From contig NW_019029023.1 of the NCBI RefSeq assembly GCF_002105155.1, positions 186,001 through 250,000 of the forward strand: 64,000 nucleotides of DNA. The letters are read 5' to 3'. The notes under the pieces are model-generated. The model worked only from the letters and a program-made list of their open reading frames with translations, ran no database searches and had not been told where the DNA came from. Both the position numbers and the translations under genes were made by a program. The stretch is from Lobosporangium transversale (Eukaryota; Mortierellomycota; Mortierellomycetes; Mortierellales; Mortierellaceae). This document shows, piece after piece, positions 13,901-25,500 of the stretch. Every line of letters starts with the position of its first letter. The first letter of the stretch is position 1.

Positions 13901-15268
13901 ACTGATGAGGTAATTATATATTTCTCTTTCATCAGCTATGCTATCATCCAAATGATATTTTTGTTAAAAATATATTGAATTTAACAATTGCATCTTGACT
14001 TCAAATTCCTCTGGAGGAAACTCACAGGTCCGGAAAGAGTTCGCTTTGCTGTTCGAGTACAATGTAGTACTATTCTTGATGGAATTCATGAGCCTTGTCT
14101 TGACTCCGTTGATCCTCGGCTTCAGTTTACCAGGTTGTAGCGAGAAGATCGTTGATTTTTTCCGTGAGTTCACGGTCCATGTTGATGGTGTAGGGTATGT
14201 CTGCAGCTTTGCCGTGTTTGATTTTAAAAGGCATGGCAACGTTAAGGTATGTTTGGTTTTTCCGTCTTGATATTCTATAGGAGTATCGAAAAACAAAGTG
14301 AATGAGTGTATTTAGCATATGGCTCCTCTTTTTTTTTCCAATTCATATTACCCATTAGTATGGAGCACCTGCTGATTTCAAAAGAGATGAGCGATTTATC
14401 TCTAACGAAGGAAAGATGGAAAAGTCGTTCCTGAATTTCAAAGTAACGAAAAAAAAAAAAAAAAAAAAAAAAAAAACTATTTAATCAAGTTTACATGTTG
14501 TATGCTTGTTATAGGTTAGTATCAGAATGATTGACTCTAGAAATTATTTAAATCACTCTATAGCAAAATAATCCTGATTGGGAACCAAATAATCCTGAAG
14601 GATCGATGTACTTATCAAAGCTAGTAGAGTCAGAGGCGGTCCCTGCTCGGAGTCGGCGTCCACATAACAACCACCACCACCGCGCAAGCGATCACATGCA
14701 ACCACCATTTTCGTTCGGGCAGAATTCGACATTCCTGAGGCATAGAGGCCCTGCAGTAGGGGGAAATTCACTTTACTACCAAGGCAGAAACCTCTATCAT
14801 GACCAAAATAGGAACCAATTCGACGGTGCTGCCCGTACAAGGGATGATGGTAGAAGCGAAGATGATATGGACAGCGAAAACGATATCGATAAAGCGCGAA
14901 AAGGTAGTGGACAAGTCCCTCCTTCTACGCAGCAGGGTCGTGAACAACGGAAGCGTCAGTTTAGAAGAGATACTGGGATCGAATCTACAGCATTTGATTT
15001 AGATGACCGGCACGGAGATCAGCTGTCCTCAAACTCCGGATTCCCTACAAACCTTGGCGATTCGTTCGTATCAGAGATTGGACAGTCCACTGGCCGTACT
15101 AGAACAGGATCTGGAAGAATAGGAAATCGTGGGGACGAACGAGGAGAGAAAGGAAAGGGCCATAAGGATGATGATATGTCTGACGTAGAGAATGAGCGTG
15201 AGTCACAAAAGAAGGGAGTGTTTGGTCTGTTGAACCAAATTTACGAAATGAACAATGTGACAATGTAA
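10989..15268 (+). CDS. ATG9: Autophagy-related protein 9 (lipid scramblase of the phagophore)
   Basis: Multi-pass membrane protein of Atg9 vesicles that supplies lipid for autophagosome growth. Eleven exons: 10989-11882, 12019-12083, 12188-12301, 12455-12590, 12700-13052, 13142-13241, 13350-13528, 13645-13909, 14028-14246, 14359-14442 and 14564-15268. All are GT-AG with consistent phase, giving about 1037 residues. The first ~270 residues are disordered, with a short Q run. The conserved core runs from [21 protein letters not shown] through [20 protein letters not shown] and [15 protein letters not shown] to [19 protein letters not shown]. Hydrophobic spans such as [33 protein letters not shown] and [20 protein letters not shown] match the family's membrane segments. 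The ~220-residue tail is polar and disordered. It is slightly longer than yeast Atg9. AATAAA follows at 15459. Confidence 0.95.
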
Positions 15269-15458
15269 TTCTGATAAGAGGAAGCCTTCACAGTGAAAGT
15301 TTATGCGAGGTTATCCTAGGTGAGAATGAAGCCTAAAAGGCTTCTAAAAAAGGGGAGGTACTGAGATAGTTGTTGTAAATGAAATGGGGATGAATCAAGT
15401 AAGGTAGCGGGGAATAATTTCTTGTTAAAAGTGGGATTGCGAACAGCTCTTTCTATCA

Positions 15459-15464
15459 AATAAA
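15459..15464 (+). terminator. Putative poly(A) signal of ATG9
   Basis: AATAAA lies 191 bp past the ATG9 stop. The flanking ~680 bp up to the first dispersed repeat shows no other feature I can support. Confidence 0.4.
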
Positions 15465-15948
15465 CTGTGTTATAAAACTGTACTTAGTGACTACGGAATA
15501 CATTAGAATGACAAGGATCCATGGCTCGGATCCAATACCTGATATATGATATGAACCAATGGTACGTAATTGCCATGCCAGGTTATTGTAGTAATACAAT
15601 AGCTCTGTTCTCGAGCAATGAGAGGCAACTTACATTTGGTGGCCTACATGTCAACCGCAGTTTTTCATAACTGAATCAGGCAATCTATAGACCTCAGTCT
15701 GCAAAAGCCATAGCAGAAAACTGTGGTTAGGTATTACATTCCATTGGAACTTATCAATCTAAGTCCTAGGACTTTGATAATTCAATCTTTTATGAAGCAA
15801 GGGATAAAGCCTTCAGTTAACCTTCACGGCTTTGGAGCACGCGGCCTATTGTCCCTATTCGCCTGTTTGCCGTCCTTTTTTTTCAATTCCATTACAGAAA
15901 ATGCTCTGCAGCCACATTTATACACAAAAAGAGATCAGGATATTCCTC

Positions 15949-16230
15949 TTGGTTGACGAGAATGCTGGAGGCAGTGCTGTTTATTCTAGAGGGTGATCAT
16001 AGATACCAACAGCACTAGGCCACTCCCTCCAAGGCCATGGATGAGTGCAGGTGGCTGTTTTAGCCGATTCCTTATGTAGCCTTTGACTGACTTAGGCTTT
16101 GAGAGGCTTTGGCAGGCTTGAGTTGGGGCAGCCGCTGTCGTTCTGGTTATGGCTCATATTTTTTCGGCTTTGTTACGGCCGCTGTCGGCTAAGGTGGTTT
16201 CAGCTGCAGTTATTTGTTTTGAATGTCTTT
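15949..16230 (+). repeat. Dispersed repeat, left inverted arm of the accessory island
   Basis: This stretch recurs in reverse complement at about 27204-26985. Shared blocks include GCTGG(A/G)GGCAGTGCTG, CATAGATACCAACAGCACTA, ATGGATGAGTGCAGG and GTTACGGCCGCTGTCGG, interrupted by small insertions in the left copy. No open reading frame spans it. It could be the end of a transposon or an independent dispersed element. Confidence 0.8.
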
Positions 16231-16331
16231 GTTTGTTTGTTTGTTTTGTTTTGTTTTGTTTTGTTTTTTTGTGGTGTTGCCGTGTTGCCTTAATTGATTG
16301 GTCCTGGTTGTGTTCAGTCGGTTGGGTTCTC

Positions 16332-16455
16332 TAAGTAGTCTTTGATTGACTTCGGCTTTGGAAGACTTAAGTAGGATTTGATTTGGGCAGCTACAGTCCT
16401 TTTGGTTTGGTTGCAGCCGATGTTCGATTTGGTCGCGGTTGTTTGTTTTGAACGT
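16332..16455 (+). repeat. Diverged direct sub-copy of the left arm
   Basis: The order AAGTAGTCTTTGATTGACTT, GGCTTTGGAAGACTT, GGGCAGCTACAGTC, TTGTTTTGAACGTG repeats, with substitutions, the order seen at 16076-16230. This gives two tandem related units at the left edge of the island. The following ~1.5 kb (16456-17935) is T-rich low-complexity DNA in which I see no gene. Confidence 0.6.
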
Positions 16456-17935
16456 GTTTTCAAATGTACCTTTTAAATGTGTCTTTTGGAGGTGTGTTTT
16501 TTCCTTTTTAGGTTGAGGTTAGATTAAGTTTCGATCCTTTTGTTGTCTACTTTTAGGCCCGTTGCGGAGCATGTTTCGTAGATCAGGGTCTGTTCTTGAA
16601 TCTGTTTGTTGTCGCGTTCGTCCCCGAGATGGCTCTTCGCTGTTCCTCTAGGCCGTTCTTCGGGACTATCCTTCGATTTGGTTCTTCGAGGTGATTGTTC
16701 GAGTGGTTCTTCGGGGCAGCTCTGCGGGGTGATCATTCGAGGCGCTTCATTTTTATTTTATTTTTTTTACTTTGTTAATGATTTTTTTCTTTTCTCTTTT
16801 TTTCTTTCTTATTCCGTCATTTTCTTTTTTTTTTTTTTTGCCATTTGATGGCTCTTGTGTTGTTTGTTTGGGTAATATAGGTGGATAGGGACGCATTTTT
16901 TTTCCCTTTTAGTTTGGATTTCCATGTAGCCGTCTGACTGTTAAAGATTAAGCTCTGGGATAACAGAGCAATGGTTCTGGAATGGTAAACAAATGCCAAA
17001 TGGCGTGAGTATCCCGAACAGTGGTAAAAATGTCTGTGCACATTCCTTTGCATGTATGCACGACAAAATGGCAAGTATGTATGCTTTTTGTCCATTTCAT
17101 TCGTTTCATCGTAACCCCCTTTTGCTACTGCATTAAAAGCCAGATTAGACTATGTCATCGCTACTGTTGCTGTAACTATTGCTGCTATTGCTCTTTTTGA
17201 GTAAGAGCTTTTATTCTTTTCTTCTCTTTCCTTCCTCACCCTCCACTACTCTTCGTCACCTCCCACTGCCTTCTCACAGAACATCCCCCTTGGCAAGCCA
17301 GCCCAGACACAACACAGAAGCAAGCTCCCAATGGCGCTGTCAAGTAAGTATACAGCTTATCAATATATGTATTGCTTCGTTCTTGCCTTGTCTGTTATCC
17401 TAATGCTCTGCTACCTACTCTCCGCCTTACGCCTAACAAATTCGCTGCACTCGCCAACTTGCTCGCTTGCTTTGGCATTTTGACTTTTTTTCTCCTTCTA
17501 GCTATGATAGAGAACGAATATACTTGACGCCGCGCCGCTCATCTAGAAGACTGCCACAGCTATGGGTAGTGCTTTCAGTAGTGGGATGGAAGCCAAACAG
17601 TAAGTGCTCTTTCTGTTTTTCTCCTTTACGCTTTTCTTTTTTGTTGCTTTGGCCATATACACGGCTCAAGTACCTTTACGTATACACACGACTCAGAACC
17701 TTACGATATATACGCAGCTAAGCACCTTCACAGTATAACTGTACACACATTAAGGGGTTTCAGTGGCTTGAGCCATGGTCGGACATCTCAATTGACGAAC
17801 ATTGCCCTTAAATCTAACAATAAAATTAATTAGCCTTACGCTCCCCTTTTTTTTTCACCAGCTCATATCGCATACATCGTGTACATACCCTCTCTCTCTT
17901 TTAAACTCCCATAATTTTTATTGCAGCTATGCCAG

Positions 17936-18300
17936 ACCACGACATCATCAGCATATTCAGCGATGACCTAACAGTATCGGATCTTGGCTTCAAGCTGTTA
18001 GCCGCTACTGCCCCAGAAGCAACGCCCCGATCCGGCTGATTTAGCAACATTTGACTCTAACCATGAGGAGCCTATTGCTGACTCCGACGGTGTTACAGAA
18101 AATAATGATAATCAATCTTTGAAAGCTATCGAAATTGATATGTCAGATATTTTAAAAGATAAGTTAGACAGAAAATTCGAGATCTTGATTGCGGCAAAGG
18201 ATTATTACATGAAAATCGCATTGGCGCACGGATTTGCCATCAAGATCCGCTCTAGTTCAGTCAAGTTCATGCATTTGGCAAGAAGAGATGGTTTTTTTAT
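17936..18300 (+). pseudogene. MULE-type transposase N-terminal relic (FAR1-like DNA-binding region)
   Basis: An ATG-initiated stretch (MPDHDIISIFSDD) is followed after an apparent one-base frame change near 18030 by an acidic segment. Then comes FEILIAAKDYYMKIALAHGF, which matches the FAR1/WRKY-like start of Mutator-like (MULE) transposases: an F...A..YY..A...GF pattern followed by a Lys/Arg-rich strand. The frame then runs into a T-rich, hydrophobic non-coding stretch, and no transposase catalytic domain follows. I interpret this as a truncated transposon remnant. The family assignment rests on a short motif. Confidence 0.45.
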
Positions 18301-18696
18301 TTTTTGCTTCTATTTGTGGGCGCGCCTTGTCTGTCAATATAGTTATGTCAAATATAGTGTTCCGGGGCCAAATGGCCGTCATCTCATTTGAATATCAAGC
18401 CACTGTTTGTGTGTATGGTTATACTTTTTTTGTGTACAAATATAAAAAATGGATTTTTTTACAATCACCACTTCCCTTCCTCTTTCATTACCACCTCATT
18501 ATCTCTACTTTGTTTCGTGATCACCACTACTTTGCTTTGTCAATTCTACCTTTTTTTCTTGAATGCCTTTGTGTAATCACTTCTTGTTGTTATTTCATCA
18601 CCACTTTATTTCTATGCACCGCCATTTTTATTAGTAGTAATTCGATTATTACCTTTACTTTCTGTTCTCTTCACCATTAATCATTGCCCACATTAA

Positions 18697-18805
<109 letters not shown>

Positions 18806-19068
18806 TTTTCTTCCTCATTAATCTACTTCATAACCTTTGTTTGTATCTTCGAACACCTCTACGATATCCTTAGGCGCTTAACTTTCCCGGCACAGGTAAT
18901 CTAAAAAACCCTATGTTAGTTCATTCAATTTCATATAAGATTTGCAATGCGCTACAGTCACTCTAGTAGTCATGAGTGTACAGGGTCATCATACAGCTTT
19001 AATTTTTTTTATTTTTTTATTCCTTAACTCGTGATTGTTGCTTGTTACTTTATTCATGAAGTTTTTCA

Positions 19069-19320
19069 ATTGATTGACAAACACGTGCGCTTTGGGGGAT
19101 CCAAAGTTTCACGGCTCGTGGTCACATGTTTGACTTTCTGTTGAAGAGCAGAGTTCAATTGAAATCTTCTGATGGATTTGGTCTTAGATTGATCTGAATG
19201 ACGGGTTTGTGGTTGCAGCTCATGCGCCTTACCCTTTTTGGGAATTAATCTAGCACCATCTGTAGTGCTTTGACACTATCATCACATGCTCGACTTCGAA
19301 CGAGTCAAGGCGCTGTATAG
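19069..19320 (+). repeat. ~250-bp tandem repeat, copy 1
   Basis: Starts near CAATTGATTGACA and includes GGGGGATCCAAAGTTTCACG and GCTCGTGGTCACATG, ending GAGTCAAGGCGCTGTATAG. Copy 2 starts 275 bp downstream in the same orientation. It is non-coding. Confidence 0.75.
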
Positions 19321-19343
19321 TGAGGATATCATCCTGACCATCT

Positions 19344-19588
19344 AAATTGACTGATATGCATGCGCACTTAGGGGATCCTAAGTTTCACGGTTCGTGGTCG
19401 CATGCATTTCGTCCCAGTTGGAGAGAGTTTGTCAATTGAGATGTATTGATGGCTTTGGAGTCCAAACTGTGTGGATGAGGTTTCCTGCAGAAACCAGCCT
19501 GGCTCCAACTGCGTCATTCACGGATCTCTTTATCCGTGGGTGTCGTGTCCTCGCGCTCGTTTCGAGGCCGAGTCAAGGCGCTGTATAA
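19344..19588 (+). repeat. ~250-bp tandem repeat, copy 2
   Basis: A diverged direct copy of the preceding unit with AGGGGATCCTAAGTTTCACG and GTTCGTGGTCGCATG, ending GAGTCAAGGCGCTGTATAA. The ends agree better than the middle. It lies 127 bp upstream of the start of the PD-(D/E)XK-like gene and may form part of its 5' region. Confidence 0.75.
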
Positions 19589-19714
19589 ATGGATGCCATC
19601 TTTTTTTTTTATTCCATTTTCTCCTTGATTCTGTTTTCTACTTTTTGCTTCTTTTTTTTTTTTTTGGCTACAAATTAACCAGTTAGCATTGAGACTTCTA
19701 AATAGGATCACTTG

Positions 19715-21857
19715 ATGGACCATCTAACTCAAAGTTTCGAAGAAAGAGCCAACTTCTTCAAAAACAATAAGCTCCCAAAGTCCCCTTGGTCAGCGGCAAA
19801 GTCCTTCTACGATAAGTTCCAATTTAAATCTCGTTCAAGTGGCACAGATTCCTTGAGGAAAACAGTTGCGAGGATCTTAGCCGAAGGAGATGACAGAGTA
19901 AAGCATTTAAGTGATGCATTTAAGGACCCCGAGCTTCGCAAAAGGGAAGACTTATACTTTAAAGAAAGGAAGGAGTGGAGTTATGACGTAGAGAGGGCAG
20001 CCAAAAAAGCAAGCTCTGTAGCGAGTGTGCTCGGTTTTAAAGCTAGCATCCAGGTACTGGATAGCTCACTAAGTCGTACCATTTCAACAGTTGAGGCTGC
20101 GAACTTGGCAGCAACTGCAGGCCAGCGAACTACAATTACAGGTATATATAATTGTTACTATTATCATTATCATTAACGTAGGTGAATATCCCATACAGAG
20201 CACTTACTTATGTATAACATCAATTTAAATAGGTAATGGAACATCAGATGTCATTGGTGAGACTGGAACATCACTTGAGAGGGATTCGCCAGTTACAAGA
20301 GGTTCTTGCATTCAATTAGAGCAACCGATATCTTCATATACGGCTGCTCGCACTCCACCTTTGGATCGAAGGTCAGGGTCGCCATCACCAACGCTGTCAC
20401 CTCCGCCCCATCTACTCTTCGATGGCAACAGTAGTGATGATGAACAAGGTCAAGACAAAGTCCTTGATGAAGGGATTGCGTTGCGTCACGCCTTCCGCGA
20501 GGATCATCTGGATGACACTAGCCGTGCTCCCGACACCGATCACACTGATCACACCGATCTTGGTATGTAGACTTGGAGATAACTCTAAGAAAGCTATTTC
20601 CTGAGAGTTGAGTCCGAATGATGGAATTAACTTCAATTAACTTTCAATCTTATTATGAATAGCCCATTCCAAATATTGAATCAACAAATCGACTGGTCTT
20701 ACAGAGAAATCGACCTTCTTGATCGATTTGATCAGTTTATGAACAATCGAGGATTAAACGACTATTCACTTGCAAATGACAGGATCGCAGATTTGACACT
20801 GTCTGGAGAGTTTTCAGCTGTTCTTCTTGACAACGAGTTTGAGGCGGCGTTGGCTGAGACTTTGGAAGTCGTTGACGACCCAGGTATCCAAGAGATACTG
20901 AATCCTGTTCTCTCTGACAAGAATACTAGTCTGGACGAGATGATTAAAGCCATCCGGTTGATGGATCACTCCAATGATTTGGTCTACTACATGTCTAGTG
21001 TATTCAGAGGATTGTAAGGATATCAACAACATTAATGGACTTCAAGATGGCTGATAAGTGCACTCAACTGAAATTTTACTAATACGTATATCATTTTGTT
21101 TTGTAGAGAGAGATTTGTCCGATGTCAACGCCTTCCAGTTGTTCCAAATGAGCGTCAGGCATTCACGGACCTTGTCCTTCCTGCTCTTGACGGTGGGATG
21201 GCAATGGTGAATCTGGCGGTTAGACGATTCGAAGTTACTGTCTACGGATCAGCAAGACGACAAAACGCTGGCCGAAATCCTTTCATTGAAAGGCGTGCGC
21301 AAGGGCATCAGGCGGATGCAATTGTTGAAACGACGGAGGGATATCAGTTCGTGATCATCGAGAGCGCCAAGCTTACAGGGGCCACAGAGGAGAAAATCGC
21401 CCAAGACCATTTCAAGCTTGCTCGTGACATGAAGGACACTTGGACTGAAGTGGTGCGTAAAGTTGTGTCTGTCAACAAGCGACCACCGAGCCACTTGACT
21501 GTCTTTGGAGTACAGGCGTTTGACACTGAATTGGTTTTTCTAGCAATGGATTTCAAGGGATGTTTCCGATTGTACGACCTCGCTACAATCCAGATTCCAA
21601 ACTCGCTAACAACTATCCAGAGGGACATGAACAGATTCTTATCAACATGCATTGGATTTGCAAAACTGGTTGCTTGCGAATATAAAAAATTCAATAATAC
21701 TCTTCAGGATCTGGGGATGATAGACCGCAGATCGTGCAATCGGGCTGTCAGGAACATCAAGGTTACCTCTACTTCACCCCTGAAGTCGGTAAAAACACCT
21801 CTGAAGTCTTTGAAATCTGGAAAGCGCAAGCGAATTGATGAAGACGGAAATCAGTAG
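19715..21857 (+). CDS. Uncharacterised protein with PD-(D/E)XK-like core and basic C-terminal tail
   Basis: Exons 19715-20141, 20233-20566, 20663-21013 and 21107-21857 give about 620 residues. The second donor is placed at GTAGAC (20567) because the better-looking GTATGT at 20563 breaks the frame. Residues 1-142 are helical and charged; about 143-253 are a Ser/Pro/Asp linker; about 254-380 are helical. The C-terminal part carries ERQAFTDLVLP, then GHQADAIVETTEGYQFVIIE followed by SAK (a D-x11-ExxK arrangement), then QDHFKLARDMKD. This layout resembles restriction-endonuclease-like folds, including those in Crinkler-type effectors. The tail GKRKRIDEDGNQ looks like a nuclear localisation signal. 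No signal peptide is visible. Cellular role unknown; nuclease activity is inference. AATAAA occurs at 22057. Confidence 0.65.
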
Positions 21858-22056
21858 CGACTGAGGAGTACAGGTGATCAATACGAATAATCTGGATAGG
21901 AAAGTGAATGAAAAACGTTCATCCCTTTATTGATCACCTCCTACTGATTTAAATAGGGTGAAGGACAATCTCTAATTGACAACTAAGTGAAATTACTACT
22001 TACATGTGACTGATATATCACAGCGGCCATACATTGTATGTACTAGATAGCCCTTC

Positions 22057-22062
22057 AATAAA
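22057..22062 (+). terminator. Putative poly(A) signal after the PD-(D/E)XK-like gene
   Basis: AATAAA lies 200 bp past the stop codon. The spacer up to the retroelement (to 22535) shows nothing else I can support. Confidence 0.35.
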
Positions 22063-22535
22063 AGAACCTTAACTCAGTATCGGGACGAAATACTTTATGT
22101 CCTTTAGTGAGCCATCTGGAACAGAGGCATGATTGCAAGGGCGCAGGGTTGAAGAACAGAGGTGAGAAATGAGGTGCTTGTCAGATTCGCAAGAGTAACG
22201 TGAACGCTGGAATAGCATTTCAATAAGGTTTGCTAATCGTGAACTGGTGCGAGGTATTCTCGTATCCAAGCTACTGTCTACCGTGTGAAAGTCATTGAAA
22301 TGGTCGTAGAAGAACAAGGGCTGAGAGCAAAATTTGTGAAATGTACGATTATTCAAGGCGCCTTAATCGTACTCCGACCACATCTGCCCAAATTTTACTG
22401 CTAGAATAACCTTGCACAAGAGGAGGATGTCCCAGTTGTTTTTTATTCAATCTGTTACTCGTACGTCGTTGATAGGCTTGGTGCCATCCTGTCTGCAAAG
22501 CGTAGACTATCATGAATAGTGCGCTCGCCCTGAGT

Positions 22536-25250
22536 CTATCGACGCGTACGTCGACGCTTAGGTCGAGAGGTATTTCTGACAGATGTGTGGCGAGCACCAG
22601 ATATCTGTGACACATTCTGCTGCAGATCAACGGATTCTGATGAAGAATCGTGAGACCGTTTAGAACCAACAGTAGTAGCATTTGTTGCATGATGATTAGC
22701 CCAGTAGTCACTAATGCAACAAAATTCTTTTCAGGTTCCCATGTATTGTCGTCGTGCGAATAGTTTTTCCATTTAACAAGATACTCATATTCCTGTGGAG
22801 ATACATAACTTTGTCGATGGTTAATGATTTTTTCTATTTCATCAGTAGGAGTATCTTCAAAGTCATCAAGGACAAGTTTTAGTTGAGACGGGGCATAATT
22901 TCTGGCTAATATTGCGCCTGTCCCAACTTTAAGGATATACGAGCCATGAGGATTTTTATTCACGACTGTGTATGGTCCTTCGTAACGTGGGGTAAGTTTG
23001 TCGCCACGGATTGGGTCAAGAGTCATTACTTTTGCTCCATCAGGAAATTCGTTGAGGAGTACAGTAGCATTGAAGCGTTCAATCATCTTTTTCTGGGCTC
23101 GTTTAGATTTTTTACGAATCGCAGGGAAGACTATTCCTATCATATACTTGGTTCTCTGAATTAATTTTTCTCGACTCGTTGGTTTTCCTTCATCATCAGT
23201 GTAGTTACTGAAGCCATTTGCTTTTCGTGCAAAAAATAAAGAAAAGGGTGAAGAGTTATGAAGACTCACAATTCGAGTGTTGGCACTTAGTTGAGTAAAT
23301 GGAACATGATTATCCCAATGTTTGCTATTATGCCTGATCTGTTTTCTGATCATTTGACAAACAGTCTTTACATGGTTTTCAGCAACACCGCTACCTCGTG
23401 GGTGGTATGGGGTAATTAATCAATGGTCAATAAACATTTGTGAACTCACCATTATCGGATTGAATGACTCGTGGGAAGCCGATGTCTGAAAATCGCTTAA
23501 ACAGTACAGTAGCAACCGTAAGAGCGGATTTATCAGGTAAGGCATCCAGCAATACAAAGCGAGTACAGACATCAACAATAATCAGTAAATAAGAGTTGTT
23601 CTTTTCAGAGACCATGAATGGTCCAGCGATGTCAATCGCAATATGTTCACCTGGTAATTGTGCATGAATTGCTTTCAGTGGATGATATCCTTTTCTGGCA
23701 ATATTCATCCGTTGGCATGCTTGACATCTTTTTATATAATCAGCACAATCTTTCGCTAAATGGGGCCAAGTTTTATCTTCAGCATGTATAGTTTTTACCA
23801 TAGCATTTGTACCAATATGACCCATTGCATGGACACGGTACATGGTATCTTGTCGTTTTTCTTCAGGTACCAGTTCTCTTTGCTCATTCGAACTTTGTAT
23901 CGCATGAATGTATGCTAGTGTAGGTTCATGATGTATATCCAACGACTGTTGTCGCTTAGTCATGCGTGCAGGGAATAATCGGGATACATCAGGTAATACA
24001 TTGAGTACTCCTGGTCGATAATGTACTGTAAAGGAATAACGTAAGATTACGTCTTGCCAGTTTGTCATCATGGCATTCATATCTGGTTGAGAGTGAATGA
24101 ACATCAATGCACGATGATCTGTGTACAGATCGAAATGTCTACCCCATAAATAGTAGTGGAATTTGTTGAGAGCAAAGACAATGGCTAAGAGTTCTTTCTT
24201 TGTTGCGCTGTATTTTCGTTCACTTTGATGTAGTGATCGCGCCATGAATGAGATATAATTTATATCTTTCGGGTGATTTGTACCTCGGGGTAATTGATAC
24301 AGCACAGCACCAATCCCAACATCAGAAGCATCCGTTGCTACGAAGAACGGGTGATTAAAATTAGGAAAGGATAATACCGGTGCATGAGTAAGCAGGGACT
24401 TTAAGGCATTAAATGATTGTAGTTGCTCATCATTCAACGTGAACATGTCTGTGCAGCTTCTCAGAGCATCCAGAAGTGCAGCAACTTCACTAATGAGTGG
24501 TATAAATTCTCGGAAGAAATTGAACGTGCCCAAGTACGATTGAATTTGTTTGGCAGTGGTTGGAGGCTCCCATTCGTCAATATTTGCGAATTTGGATGGA
24601 TCGACACTCTTACCATGCAGACCAACTATAAATCCAAGTAGTGAGATCTGTGTACTGTAGAAGTTACATTTGCCGCTATTGATGATTAATTTAGCATCAT
24701 TAAGTCTGGCAATAACAGTATTTACATGATCAGCATGTTCGACTCTGTTCTTTGAAAAAATTACAATATCATCAATGAAATTGTAGACAAAAGGAAGATC
24801 CCCGAGTATGCGAGACATTCCTCGTTGGAATAAGCTTGACAATGGTTTTAAGCCAAAAGGTGCTTTCTTAAACATGTATTGTTTACCCTGATGCATAAAT
24901 GCTGTTAAGGGTTGATCTGCTTCATTAATTGGCATGCGATGATACGCTTGTGAGAGATCAATAGTTGTAAATATGGCATGACCAGCGAGACGAATAATAA
25001 TATCATTGATAAGAGGTAATGGGTAGTTATCGTCTGGTAGATGTTTATTTAGGGGTCGAGGAACAAGACATACTCGCCATAACGTTTTATTGCCATTTTG
25101 GTCTTTCTTTGCTGTAAGCGTAAGAGTATTATTGTGCACATTGCCTACAGGGGCAAGTGTGATAACGTCATCTATCAACCATTTTTCTATGGCTTCATTA
25201 AGAATGGACATTTGTTTTTCTGCAAAAGGACGTGAACGTCTATATAGAAC
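22536..25250 (-). mobile_element. Decayed Ty3/Gypsy retrotransposon with chromodomain (chromovirus type)
   Basis: The minus strand encodes pol in the order reverse transcriptase (FIDDIVIFS, KAPFGLKPLSSLFQRG), RNase H (VATDASDVGIGAVLY, TDHRAL), integrase zinc region (CQACQR), integrase core (IAIDIAGPF, QSDNGEF, then GVAENHVK) and a chromodomain (YEYLVKWKNYSHDDNTWEPE). It is defective in several ways. Gag, protease and the first part of RT are missing. A short deletion removes integrase residues between the second Asp and the catalytic Glu (about 23410-23430) and shifts the frame. A TGA stands where the family has Arg. A further frameshift near 22730 separates the chromodomain from a Ser-rich basic tail. 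I could not pair LTRs on the two flanks. It is probably an old, immobile copy. Confidence 0.92.
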
Positions 25251-25317
25251 AGTATATACACAACTTAGCACTCCTTGCTATATATGCAAATCAGCATAGC
25301 TCAACATACCAAGAAGT

Positions 25318-25460
25318 GTAGAGTTGTGTATATACCTAGGTGTGCTTTGCTGTTTATATGCCAAGATACGTTCCTTCATGTAATGTGTATATGCCTGAGA
25401 GGTGCGGAGTTGTATGTCTATCGAGGTGTGTTCTGCTGTGTGTTTACCAAGCTGTGCTCA
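25318..25460 (+). repeat. Two diverged ~50-bp repeat units beside the retroelement
   Basis: The order GAGTTGTGTATATACC-AGGTGTGCTTTGCTGT-CCAAG at about 25318-25370 recurs as GAGTTGTATGTCTATC-AGGTGTGTTCTGCTGT-CCAAG at about 25405-25455. The stretch abuts the truncated 5' end of the element. Confidence 0.6.
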
Positions 25461-25500
25461 ACTCAATGCTCAATAAATATTCTAACGTGTGTTTTTTTTC

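Noticed and set aside
16524-16736. Minus-strand ORF with EEPLEQSPRRTKSKDSPEER.
   Set aside because: Arises from short degenerate TTCTTCGGGG-type repeats; no start context or family.
22349-22535. Continuation of the retroelement ORF to 22349 as coding sequence.
   Set aside because: This tail is a frameshifted read. The chromodomain's natural continuation (SDYWANHHATN...) lies in another frame and stops at 22536.
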